In this document: piece after piece, positions 12,971 to 21,919 of the stretch
Position numbering within the stretch: the first letter of the stretch is position 1
Layout: each line of letters starts with the position of its first letter
DNA from: Breviolum minutum Mf 1.05b.01
Lineage: Eukaryota > Sar > Dinophyceae > Suessiales > Symbiodiniaceae
Length of the DNA: 64,000 nt
Assembly: GCA_000507305.1 (NCBI GenBank)
Contig: DF239271.1
Coordinates: 65,031 to 129,030, forward strand
Direction of reading: 5' to 3'
Notes under the pieces: model-generated
Databases searched by the model: none
What the model was told of the DNA's origin: nothing
Seen by the model: only the letters and a program-made list of their open reading frames with translations
Made by a program: the position numbers and the translations under genes

Positions 12971-13456
12971 TCAGCCCTGCACCTTGATTGCATCCCGGGA
13001 TGGCACTGCTTTTGGTTCTGGCGTATGATGTCGACGCCTCACGGCTTGTCTCATTTTTCCACCAAAATCTAGATCTCCGAAGAAATTCGATGAATGCTTA
13101 CATAAAACAAATCGAATTCTTAACACCCCTGAAAAAATAAACGAAAGGAACCCAACAAATGATGGTGTAGAAAAAAAGGGAATCTCCTTTTCCAGGATTT
13201 TCAGGTGAAGCATGTTAAACTTTCCATAGTGTAACCATTCCTTGCTTGGTTGGAACCATTTGAATCGGAACACTCTGACCCAAAGCCAGCCCCGCCTGCG
13301 TGCCAGGCCTCTGTCGGGTTGGGTTGCGCAGAACAATTTGTAAACCGGAAGCCCCGTCAAACCGAATCCTTCATAAAATCCGGCTATTGCTGGGTGGTAG
13401 TTTTGACAGTAGACAAGGGAGTAGCCAATGAGAACCATCCCGAAAAAGAGTGTCAA
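12971..13456 (-). CDS. 161-codon open frame, putative membrane protein fragment
   Basis: This is the longest host-like open frame outside the retroelement. It opens just after an AG at 13459-13458 and runs to a TGA at 12971. The start encodes a hydrophobic, membrane-like segment (TLFFGMVLIGYSLVYC), then HPAIAGFYEGFG and GLPVYKLFCA, then an Arg-rich stretch LARRRGWLWVRVF. The middle is hydrophobic and less convincing. The C-terminal 35 residues are basic (GKMRQAVRRRHHTPEPK) and reach an AATCAAG/GTGCAG donor-like site just before the stop. The short string PVYKLFC after a membrane helix faintly recalls the Cox11 copper-chaperone family, but nothing else supports that and I do not assign it. It may be one exon or two exons joined by an in-frame intron. 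Confidence 0.38.
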   Translation of the reverse strand: MTLFFGMVLIGYSLVYCQNYHPAIAGFYEGFGLTGLPVYKLFCATQPDRGLARRRGWLWVRVFRFKWFQPSKEWLHYGKFNMLHLKILEKEIPFFSTPSFVGFLSFIFSGVLRIRFVLCKHSSNFFGDLDFGGKMRQAVRRRHHTPEPKAVPSRDAIKVQG

Positions 13457-14235
13457 CCTGGTGACTTCACAATTTTCTGCTCATGTTGCTCACAAAAATG
13501 GAGTTATATGAACGGTCTATCAAAACAACCCGTTTTCATGTCAACCAAACACCATGCCAAAATGCCAAAATCACTTCAAGTGCAATACTAGATCTCACCA
13601 TAATTCTTGTAAAAACTTAGCCGGCTTGCTGAGTTTTTTTGGGCAGGGAAGTCTTACAGTACCATGTCTGGAAGAGACGAGTCCCCAAGAACGTGCACGT
13701 TCTTGGCTGGAGAAAGTGAGCAATTGGTTCGCCTTTTACGATTGATCCTGTGGATATATGAGCATGCATATGTATGTTATATATTTATATATCTACTAGC
13801 GTACACACATCTGTATATGCAAATGAATGTACAAATAGGAGGAAAAAGACACAAATCTACCTTCGATGATGAATGCACAACCTAAAACAGTAGCCGCAAT
13901 AACATAATTCGAGTCCCCTGTCGTTAGAACCCACAAGCAGATGAACGTCTTCGTTTCGTACGTCGAGCACGACAGAAAACTTAACCAAAAAATAGACAAT
14001 CCTCACATCCTTCATTTTCAAGATCAAAACTTCAAAACCTCCCAAAAAACATGCAAAAAAACGGTCCCCCAACAAAAACCAAAAAAGAAGCCCCCATTTT
14101 TCCATGGCAAATCTCCAGTTTTTGGAAAAATATCACATCGGGAAGCTTGGCCTGTAGATGGTAGTTCCATACCTGGATACAAGTTTTACAAGAAACCTAA
14201 GGGCCCACAACTAGTTGGTTTAGATTGGATGGCTA
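13457..14235. other. Probable intronic or intergenic sequence with exon-like patches
   Basis: Near 13680-13722 on the minus strand a pyrimidine-rich run ending CTCCAG precedes a short open segment (AKNVHVLGDSSLPDM). On the plus strand, 14140-14261 reads as a Lys/Pro-rich open segment ending in TGA. Neither has a recognised family. A TA-rich stretch with tatata words lies at 13755-13800. Confidence 0.25.
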
Positions 14236-14478
14236 TCAAAAGAAGGCCATCCATGACTTGAAGGATTTAGTGACTTCAACAGTTCTTTCACGTTTCTTCA
14301 GCGGATTTTTTTGGGGGAAGGTGGGAATAGCAGGTATTTCTTTTGGTACTACAGATTCAACAATGTGCTGGGAAAAAGTGAAGCGGGGTTCATTGTCATA
14401 GGTGAATGGCCCAAGATTAAAAGGACTGAATCTATTTTCAGAGATAGGAGTTACTCCCAAGGCAGCCGAAATCACCAC
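14236..14478 (-). CDS. Candidate terminal exon, 80 codons, unknown product
   Basis: The minus-strand frame is open for 80 codons to a TGA at 14236. Its composition is natural: GVTPISENRFSPFNLGPF, then EPRFTFSQHIVESVVPKE, a Pro-rich linker, and a basic tail KKRERTVEV before the stop. The antisense strand is also open over this stretch (138 codons, 14311-14727), so strand choice rests on composition only. Upstream on the minus strand, near 14751-14963 and 15017-15260, further open pieces interrupted by stops could be earlier exons or remnants of a decayed coding element. Confidence 0.28.
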   Translation of the reverse strand: MVISAALGVTPISENRFSPFNLGPFTYDNEPRFTFSQHIVESVVPKEIPAIPTFPQKNPLKKRERTVEVTKSFKSWMAFF

Positions 14479-15656
14479 GTGTTTGGGTCATATATTGCAA
14501 TTCCCAAACCTAAACTACAGTCAAAATTGGAGGCTTCCCTTACTAAACCACCATGCGAGGGGTTTTCCGGTGTGCAGTTTCTTCGAGTTCCAAATTGCCT
14601 TAGATCTCTCTCCACGAAATGTGCGGTTAATCTAAGTACCATTTTCTACTCATGCAAGCGAACCAAATTCCGTGATGTTTCTTGCTTCATCATTTCTTCC
14701 CAACCTGTTTTCAAATCTCTGAAATGATGGCACAACTTTGGTCGAGCATCCTACAGCCCCACCTGAAAAGAGTTAGATGTGATCTGTCTTGAATGGCATT
14801 TTGTTTGTTTGTTTGATTGAGATGTAAGGGTTGCAACATTCTCAACAGAAACAATCATTTGAGATGAGGGCATTTCAAAGCTCTTTGGAATCTTAGAAGG
14901 GCAAGTACCCGTATCCAGTAGACATAGTCTTCTACAAACGAACAAAATTGGCTGGAAAGTCATTGTTTTTCACAGGAAAAACATCTTCAGTCAAGTAACC
15001 ATTTTCCAGCCAGCTTTTGTTTGCTTTCCCAAGTGTCAAACGTATCATTGATACATCTTGGAGATCCAGGGTACTTAGCATAACCAGAGTCTTATATCTT
15101 CCAGTCATGAGTTTATGTCTAGAAGTGACATCACCCCAGTTATCTACTTGTGGATCATGCCCTAAACCTCGAAATATCCTCGGAGTGGTTACACATCTTG
15201 CAGAGATTTGGTGGCACCTTCATAGAATGCCATGGTACCCTCCACCAAGCTCCTCATCTTAGGTCCTGGCACAAGAGATTTATGACATGATCACGGAATT
15301 ATGATACTGAAAAAGGGCAGGATTGAAATCTGATCTTTTGAAGTAACTCCCATGAACTTGCTTTTGCTTTGATTCTATGATGTTCATTGGCACCTCCACG
15401 CAAGTGGGAGCATATAAATTGGATTCACTTTCACACACTTTTTCTTACGGCCATGCATGAAGGTCTTTCTGAGCACTTTGCTCACCTGTCTTCTAAAAGT
15501 CATTTGTCCAATTTGGCAGGACCTTCGAGACTCTGTTGTCTCTGTATTGTCTCCCAAGCAAGAAAATCCATAAGGCAGGATAGCTTGGTTACAGCTTTGA
15601 ATTCAAAAGTGGCACTCTTCCACGTACCCCCCATAGGGCTCGGCTTGAGGCCAGCC
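14479..15656. other. Fragmented coding-like sequence and retroelement 3' flank
   Basis: Minus-strand frames here have several 30-80 residue open pieces separated by stops, for example around 15000-15200 and 15290-15420. No domain is recognisable. The part closest to 15656 must include the 3' untranslated end of the retroelement, but I could not find its terminus. I see no poly-A or terminal repeat that would fix it. Confidence 0.3.
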
Positions 15657-16589
15657 TCAGGACGATAGGAAGGGAAGGTATTTTTCTACCAGACTTTGTG
15701 TTTCCTTAGTTCCTTTAAGGATCGGAAGCTGCGCAAGGCTGTCGCATAAATATATGCGAGCAACAGAACTTGATGCCCACCTTCCGCGTATAAGTGTTTT
15801 CTCCATGAGCCCGCAGCTCATGAAGTACGCGGTGGCTCCCCCGCGGCGGAGCGAATATGGTCTGAAATTTAGGTGCAGCACGTGAAAAAAGGAGCACAGC
15901 TGACGAAACTTGTTCCGAAATGCCGACCCTGAAAAACTCCAAATGGGCAAGTGTGACCGTTGAGAGGCACGGTGACGATCGAGCAGCTCCAAACAAGCTG
16001 CTCTTACCAAGGGCGATTCAATTGTCACTGACTCTTTGGTGTTGTGGCGCAAGCCAGACTTGGACTTTCGTAGGTGAACAAGCCCTGTAATTTCAGAAAC
16101 CATCAAATCACAAGCCCTAAGGTGAAGCATTTCACCCGTTCGCAACATACAATGGAAGCCCAGAAGCAAAAGCACTCCCATTTCAAACGAGTCCTTTTGC
16201 ATACAGTAGCTTGACATGCTGATAAGCAGGTCTGCTGTAATAGGGGGTGCTCTAGCTGGTATTTCATAACGACGCCACACTGAGAACAATTTCCAAGAGT
16301 GAACCAATCTGCGTCGGCAAACCGGCAGAAAATACTGTAAGCCTGACAGGGCGTCGGCGACATTGTTAAGGGGTTCACCTTTCTGGAAACGTTCTTCTAT
16401 CCAACTGGCAATGGATTCATCCAGCTGTTCCATTGATTTCATGGACTCAATGTTTGGCAGAAGTTTGCGCACCGCAACATAGTAACGAGACTGTGTGGCT
16501 TTGGAGATTCCGAGATCAGCCAAGGTGAGGCCTCGCCTGGCACGTTGCCGGCCAAGCCTTTTACTCGGACAAGCGAAGAATCTTCCCAT
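15657..16589 (-). CDS. Tyrosine recombinase of the DIRS-like element
   Basis: This 310-residue protein would recombine the circular DNA intermediate into the genome. An N-terminal SAM-like helical part (about 1-115, with QSRYYVAVRKLL) is followed by the catalytic domain. Visible catalytic positions are Arg150 in CMLRTGEM, Lys175 or 177 in LRKSKSGLRH, Arg248 in PYSLRRGGAT (the usual box II His-x-x-Arg, with Tyr in the His place), Trp271 in RGRWASSS, and the nucleophile Tyr280 in ARIYL. The frame is intact end to end. The ATG at 16589 has G at -3 and +4 and lies two bases after the TAG that ends the upstream frame. That spacing would suit termination-reinitiation, although a frameshift fusion in the ancestor is also possible. 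Confidence 0.88.
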   Translation of the reverse strand: MGRFFACPSKRLGRQRARRGLTLADLGISKATQSRYYVAVRKLLPNIESMKSMEQLDESIASWIEERFQKGEPLNNVADALSGLQYFLPVCRRRLVHSWKLFSVWRRYEIPARAPPITADLLISMSSYCMQKDSFEMGVLLLLGFHCMLRTGEMLHLRACDLMVSEITGLVHLRKSKSGLRHNTKESVTIESPLVRAACLELLDRHRASQRSHLPIWSFSGSAFRNKFRQLCSFFHVLHLNFRPYSLRRGGATAYFMSCGLMEKTLIRGRWASSSVARIYLCDSLAQLPILKGTKETQSLVEKYLPFLSS

Positions 16590-16591
16590 GG

Positions 16592-17749
16592 CTAAAGACG
16601 GCTACCTTCATCAGTAGGGTTTTCAGTGCTTTCAACATGTATTAAAAACGGGAAAAGTGAAAAACCAAGGCACAAGGCGGCTAATTTCCGCAAGAGTCTA
16701 GCCAACATAACACTGCTGGTGCGCCCTTTGGAAATAATGGACATGTTGACATAGCTATCGGTCAAATGCAGGAGTCTGCAATCTACATTCCCCAAGTGCC
16801 TTACCCTCCATTGCAGAGCCAATATAATACTGCGGAGCTCCAAAGCGTTGATGTGCTCTTTCTGTTTCCAGTGACATGTAAAGTTAACTTTCCAATTCCA
16901 CCAGTCTGCAGAGGCGGATTGTCTAGGAAAGGCTCGTGGTACCATAACTTGTCCAGTAGTAATACGGATATCACTTCCGGTGTGGTTAGCCTTTCCCAAA
17001 AGTAAAGAAGTCAGGTCTTGTATATTTTCACTCTGATCTGAGGCATATCCATAGGCTAGTCGCCTCTGCAAAGGGATCTGCACTGAGATATTAGCAATGC
17101 ATCCCGGTGCTAACCCCATACGATGAGCCAGATGAGAATATTCAACCACGGGCAATTCATCAGCTAACGCTGACCAAGGAAAGATGACAAACGAAAAGAT
17201 ACTGAAAGAGTCACCAAGAAGAGTACATCGTGCGTCCTCATACTCCTGGGGGTCCCTTTTAATATCTGAAGCGGACATGCAAAGGAGAGTATGGCCAAAC
17301 CCATATCCATGCAGCAGCTCACCCTCGCTCGCTTCGCACAATCGCCAGCCAGCAGGTGACCAGAACACATACTCCTGTTTATATTGGTATGGTGGGTAGC
17401 GAAATTCATCACAAATCCAGCGCGACCTACAATTAGAATCAGTGCGGTCTAGCCCTGCCGGCCGTGGTGGCGGCCTAAGCCTTTTTATGCACTTCATACA
17501 CGTAGGGAGTACTGCTCCCTCGGATCCCCCGGGCCAAAAGCTGTCATTTCTGACCCACTGATCTAACCTAGATTACTCTGCCTTGGCAACAACTTCTACA
17601 TAGTAGTCTTTCTCAACAAGAATTAAACCCGGAAGGTCTTTCAGCTTCTCATTGGTCCAACACAATCGGGGCCGGGAAATAGGCACCGCGTCAGAAGACT
17701 GTACCCGATAAGGCCGTACTCCTAAGGCTCCACTGATTTGTAAAGAACT
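16592..17749 (-). pseudogene. C-terminal methyltransferase plus C-terminal RNase H of the pol frame
   Basis: This frame continues the pol protein after a frame change near 17740. From 17737 it has a methyltransferase motif VIII-like block (ISGALGVRPY, then SDAVPISRPRLCW). It then meets an in-frame TAA at 17575-17573 and stays open again to the TAG at 16594-16592. Numbering from the ATG at 17497, residues 15-45 look like the target-recognition region (DEFRYPPYQYKQEYVF). Residues 51-100 hold motif IX/X features (EGELLHGYGFGH, LLGDSFSIF). After about 100 linker residues the RNase H resumes: Glu220 in EHINALELRS, Asp247 in HLTDSYVNM, and ENPTDEGSRL at 292-301 as the final acidic motif. The nonsense codon would separate the two halves of the enzyme in this copy. 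Confidence 0.82.
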
Positions 17750-17861
17750 TTAAGTCAAAGTGTGTCCCGAAGACATGCCTGATGAACCGTATGACTCTCA
17801 GGATCTCGAAAAAGAGTTTTGACTCACGCCCCTCCAAGTTTTGCCTACCAAATTTGGCTGA

Positions 17862-17888
17862 GGAAAGATCAACGCATGGAAATCCAGC
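17862..17888 (-). other. Cytosine-5 methyltransferase catalytic motif IV
   Basis: The nine residues AGFPCVDLS match the Pro-Cys nucleophile motif of C5 methyltransferases. The third position is Val rather than the common Gln. The Cys codon is TGC at 17876-17874. Confidence 0.85.
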
Positions 17889-18212
17889 CCAGAGATGAAT
17901 GGCAGTGATTAGGGGAAAACGAAAATACCAGCTACGCACCTCAGCTTCCGTAATGTCCTGAACATCCTGCTTTAGCTCTGCCTGGGGCCATCTACGGCTC
18001 ACTACTCTGTTTGCTCGCGAACAGGTATCATAACTAATCATCGCTGTAGGCTCAACCCCAAGTACGTCATAGCAGCGAAACGCACCTCCTATCCCGTTGA
18101 ACATGGACACGACAAGACATGGAACCTTGACTACATCTCTTTCTTCGGACTGAGCTTTTAGACAACGAAGGAAATCGCAACCCTCAGGCGTGAGATTGGT
18201 CGCAGAGCCGAC

Positions 18213-18245
18213 GGCACCTCCACGTCCTGATGCATCACTAGCGCT
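18213..18245 (-). other. RNase H motif 1, separated from motifs 2-4 by the methyltransferase
   Basis: SASDASGRGGA carries the first RNase H carboxylate (Asp at 18236-18234). The second, third and fourth motifs lie at about 16840, 16759 and 16621-16595, some 1.4 kb further along the coding strand. The methyltransferase blocks at 18107-18075, 17888-17862 and 17737-17200 sit between them. Confidence 0.75.
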
Positions 18246-20033
18246 GACAGCCTCTCCTACCTGTGCTCCTAGATGAGTATGAAAGAGGCAACACCCCAGA
18301 CACAGCATCAGCATCTCGCGACGACTGTCCAGGACGCCTTGAGGTCCAATGCGTCTTTTTCCAATCCACTTCCACACCATTTGCATAGTCGACATGCCAA
18401 GCCTGCGGAACTGTAATACATGTACCCACCGTCCTGCAATCACTTGAAGCCATTTAGGGGGGACCTGATATCGGCCAATAACAAATAGTGTAGTTTGAGT
18501 CAAGCGTATCAATCTGCTGCCTGAGGATCCGAGTAATTTGGCTTCTGAGTCAAAACGGGCACCCAACTCATCGACACAATCAGCATCGCAAACCCTCTTC
18601 TTTGCAGACGACAGCACACCAGCGTCCGACCATGCGACTTCAGCTTTAGCATGCAACACCTGACTTGCTTCCGCGTCTTCCGCCTTTCCCAACTTCTCCC
18701 CACAGAAGAAATTATCCAAGTACACGTGCCACCACACACGCTTCTTATGCTGACCCTCTCTTACGACCTCACTCAACCAGCCAGGAAGACTTTTGAGGCG
18801 GGTTATTTGTGACCTAGCGGGCAACCCACCCCCATACAAAAGAGACTGCGAAATTTCCTGCATAACGGCTACTGCGGAGGCCCAGCCCATTGGCAATACC
18901 GCACAGCTCAGATATACTGTACCCTTTTCTGCCAAACCTATTTCAGACCCTTTTGCGCGCAGATTGAAGCATAAGAATCTTCGCCATTTAGGAGGAAGCC
19001 CGAACAAGTAGAACGCCGAGGTCATGTCGCTCTGTGAGAAAGACAGGCGTTGACCCTCATCTAACACCACACTCATATACTGACATACGCCGGGGAGTTC
19101 CCTCACAGCACCCTCCAGTTGCACCATCACAGAATTTGATGGAATCAAGTTCATTATTAGACGGAGGACCTTTTCCCCGGTAGGAAGCGAGCTATCTTTG
19201 GGGACCCCAAACATGCCGTTGAGCACCATTTCACCACGGTATCTAAACACTTCTGACTCCGGGGTCCAAGCGCAAATACCTTTCCTTACCAATTCCACTG
19301 CCAGGTTAATTTCTTCTCCATCTTGAATATGCATACGGGCTTGGAGTTTAGGAAGCTTTTGACCAACATCTTGACAAACGCAGTCATCAGGATGATCAAG
19401 GAATATCCTACTTCTACCTTCAACCCAATTTCTAGCCGGGATAGCGCCACCATGACCTTCGGGGGGTAAACTAGGAAGAACTTGCCTAAGTGTGAGTCGT
19501 TCCAACTTCGGGATCTCCTCAGCAGTGTACGACAAAAACCGTGAAGAAAGCTCTTTTTCAACCTCCTTTAACCGCCTGCTCACCGTCTCGTCTTGCTTCA
19601 GCGTACGTGTGACGCATGAGCCGACTTCGCTGCAACATTTGCGGTCAATCGCCCTCCATTTCTGGGGCACTATACCAGGGCAGCCAGCCATGAAGTTTAG
19701 ATATTGTACACTTAGGATACACCATGCTGTATGTCCATTTTTCTCAGCAAACTCCATGGTGGCGGCCTCCGAAACTCTCATCGCCTCAAGCTCGGCCAAA
19801 AAGATGGAATATCCACCCAGCCTAACAGGAAAGATTCCTTTCTCTCGGAATCGATGCACGGCCGTACCACCAGCATCTTTTCCTAGAAAAATCTTATCCA
19901 ACCCGGTCCACCGCCCCAAATCCCTCACGGATGCACGGCAATGAACCAGCAACCACACAAGGAGGCAACCAGCAGCCTTCAAATTTGGCGCCAAGTCCAC
20001 CACCATCAAAAGTCCTTCATATCCTCTCATCCT

Positions 20034-20107
20034 ATGAGGAGCCTCCTCACTCCTCTTATAAATCCTCTCCTCATCATCTTCTCTCCTCACTTCTCGGCCT
20101 TTTTGGC
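20034..20107 (-). promoter_or_regulatory. Possible gag-to-pol frameshift region
   Basis: Pol lies in the -1 frame relative to gag. Four codons before the gag stop the message reads GCC AAA AAG GCC, an A-rich run where -1 slippage is conceivable, although it does not fit the strict X-XXY-YYZ heptamer. A 7-bp inverted repeat, atgagga against tcctcat (20034-20040 and 20068-20074), lies about 20-30 bases downstream. Reinitiation at the ATG at 20030 is the alternative. Confidence 0.25.
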
Positions 20108-21908
20108 CTCCTCTTCCTTTCTGCCCTTCTTGTCTTTCTCCTTGTCCCACCAGGAGTCTTTGTTCTCCCAGTTTCCGCTTCCTTGCCACCATTGGGATCC
20201 TTGACCTTTCCATCCCTTTCCTTTCTTGCCCTTTCCTTTTCCTCCTTTGCCCTTGCCTCTCTCCTGATCGTCCTGCTTCTGCCATTGACCGCCCGGCCGC
20301 TGCCAGCGGTTGTAACCCTCGTTTCCTTGGCTCTTTGCTACAACGTTGGCGTGCTTCCTGGCCTGTAGCAATAGCGATGTTGGGGCGCTGGCCGTCGGCT
20401 CCAACGGATGCAGCTCCAAGAACTGCGCCGCCTTCCAGCCTCCCTCGTTCACCGCCGAGTGGATGGCAAGCAATCTCGACGCCAAGCTGTCCCCCAGCAT
20501 TTTCAGGCGGCCACTCCTCAACTCGTCCAGGCAGATCGCAAGATGATGGAGCTCCTTCATGTCTCGTGAGGTGGTCGGGTGATATGGCCTGATCAGCAGG
20601 TTGAAGTACGTGGCCATCTTCACCCCTCCCGTCACGGGGTTGCTTTCGGAGGTTTCCACCAAGGCTGATTGGTCCAAGGCCTGCTGGGCATGCTCCACCA
20701 ATAGCTTCAAAACCTTCCCGGGACTCTTCCGGCTCCTCCGCAGAAGGGGAGCTAACGGTTCTGACTCCGAGGAACTCTCCTCCGAGCTGCTGCCCTCGTC
20801 CGAGCTCCCCCCATCTTCTGATGGATCCTCGTCCTTCTTTCTTTTCCTCTTTCCTTTCAGTAAGCGAACCACTGCCTTTGCCCTTGAGCTTCCACTTCGC
20901 CTGTCTTTCTTCTTCTTCCTGCTTTCCTTTAGGGCAGCTTCTCGCTGCTCGGCTATTGCCAGCAGCTGTCCACTGGTCCTCCTCTGATCTCCTGTAGCCT
21001 GCGTCCTCTTGCTCCGATGCTTCACCTTCTTCAAGGTACCATCTCTTGTATCCTCCAACTTTACGCTGCGGTGCCCGAAGTCCATCCTCGATAGTCCCGG
21101 GTTCATCATCTCCCCGGTGTTGAGGGCCGATTCGACCAACGCAGAGGTGTAGTCCTGGCGGTCGGATGAGCCGTCCTCCGAGGACTCCACAGCGACCACT
21201 TCTTGACTCAAAGACTGTCCTTCTCCAGCCATCCTTTGGCGCAGCCCCTTCAGCTTGGCTCGAAGGCTGCTTACCATCCCAAGGTCCTTGTCTTCTCTTT
21301 CGGGTCTTTTCCGTGGTCTTGGCTTTGCACCACCTTTGGATCTCTCTGGGTCCTTCTCTCCAGGAGGAACCTTTTTCTTCTTCTTCTTGTTCTCCTCCTT
21401 TCTCTCGATCTTCTCTGGAGCCGGATCCTCTGGCTCTGAAAGGCCCTCGTGCCCTTTTGTTCTCCTTTTGATTTTTCCCGTCTCTACGTACTCCTTGAGG
21501 ACTTGGCTTCCCCATGAAAGCAGGTATTCTGCCGGGAACTTGTCGGCAGGCCAAAACCTTCCTCTCTTCGAATGGGCAGCAATCCCATCCAACGCAAGGG
21601 TTCTTCGGGCAGAAATGGACCACCTGTCCTCGGCGGTTTATAAGGTTCCCAAAACGCTTCCTGGCAGCATCGCTCTCTGCCCCCAAAAAGCGTCCAGCGC
21701 ATAGGAAGTCTCCAGTGGGCAATCCTCTTAATTCCAAACAGAGCATTGCACACCAAACCAACCTTGATTCCTCGTCTCCATCTTCTCCACGGCCTTCGAA
21801 CTCCACTACACATCCTTCCTTAGGAGGAAAATTCTTCCAGGCGGGGTCCCCCACACTGTAGACTTTCCCTTCCTCTACCTTCTCCTCTGTTTCAGCGTCC
21901 TCCGCCAT
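20087..21908 (-). pseudogene. Gag-like ORF2 of the retroelement, frameshifted
   Basis: The ATG at 21908 (MAEDAETEEKVEEGKVY) opens a domain of about 108 residues with a conserved-looking GQVVHFCPKNPCVGWD end. Around 21585 the sensible frame moves by +1, and the remaining 500 residues follow in that frame to a TGA at 20089-20087. That part has a Lys/Glu-rich charged region, a Ser/Glu-rich patch, and a capsid-like helical block (ELHHLAICLDELRSGRLK, then LASRLLAIHSAVNEGG). The tail is Gly/Lys/Trp-rich (GKGKGGKGKGKKGKG) and probably binds nucleic acid. In the unshifted frame the middle reads as low-complexity shadow. The family assignment rests on position and composition. The indel makes this copy non-functional unless the shift is programmed, which is unlikely at this place. 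Confidence 0.7.
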
Positions 21909-21919
21909 TGGAATGCGTT

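Larger units (their letters stand above)
17691..20093 (-). pseudogene. Pol: reverse transcriptase, RNase H part 1, DNA methyltransferase part 1
   Basis: Numbering follows the open frame starting at 21923, in which the real pol part begins near residue 611. An N-terminal region of about 300 residues precedes the RT. The RT palm shows Asp966 in FSQSDMTSAFYLFGLPP, the LPMGWASA motif near 1010-1017, and YLDN at 1068-1071, where most RTs have YxDD. An RNase H first motif with Asp1230 (SASDASGRGGAVG) follows. Cytosine methyltransferase motif I (SMFNGIGGAFR, 1273-1283) comes next, then motif IV with the catalytic Cys1350 (AGFPCVDLS) and the GRESKLFFEILRVI block. The frame then runs off to a TGA at 17691 after an indel near 17740, and the expected ENV motif VI is not visible, so it was probably lost there. 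Possible starts are an ATG at 20030 or a frameshift from gag at about 20090-20107. Confidence 0.85.

Noticed and set aside
14899-14925. Minus-strand LCLLDTGTCPS, resembling a retroviral-type aspartic protease DTG motif
   Set aside because: Only the short motif matches. The open piece is 70 codons, with no flap motif and no RT or integrase downstream.
20346-21861. Long plus-strand Ser/Pro/Phe-rich frames at 20346-21861
   Set aside because: They are antisense to the charged gag region. The sensible composition is on the minus strand.
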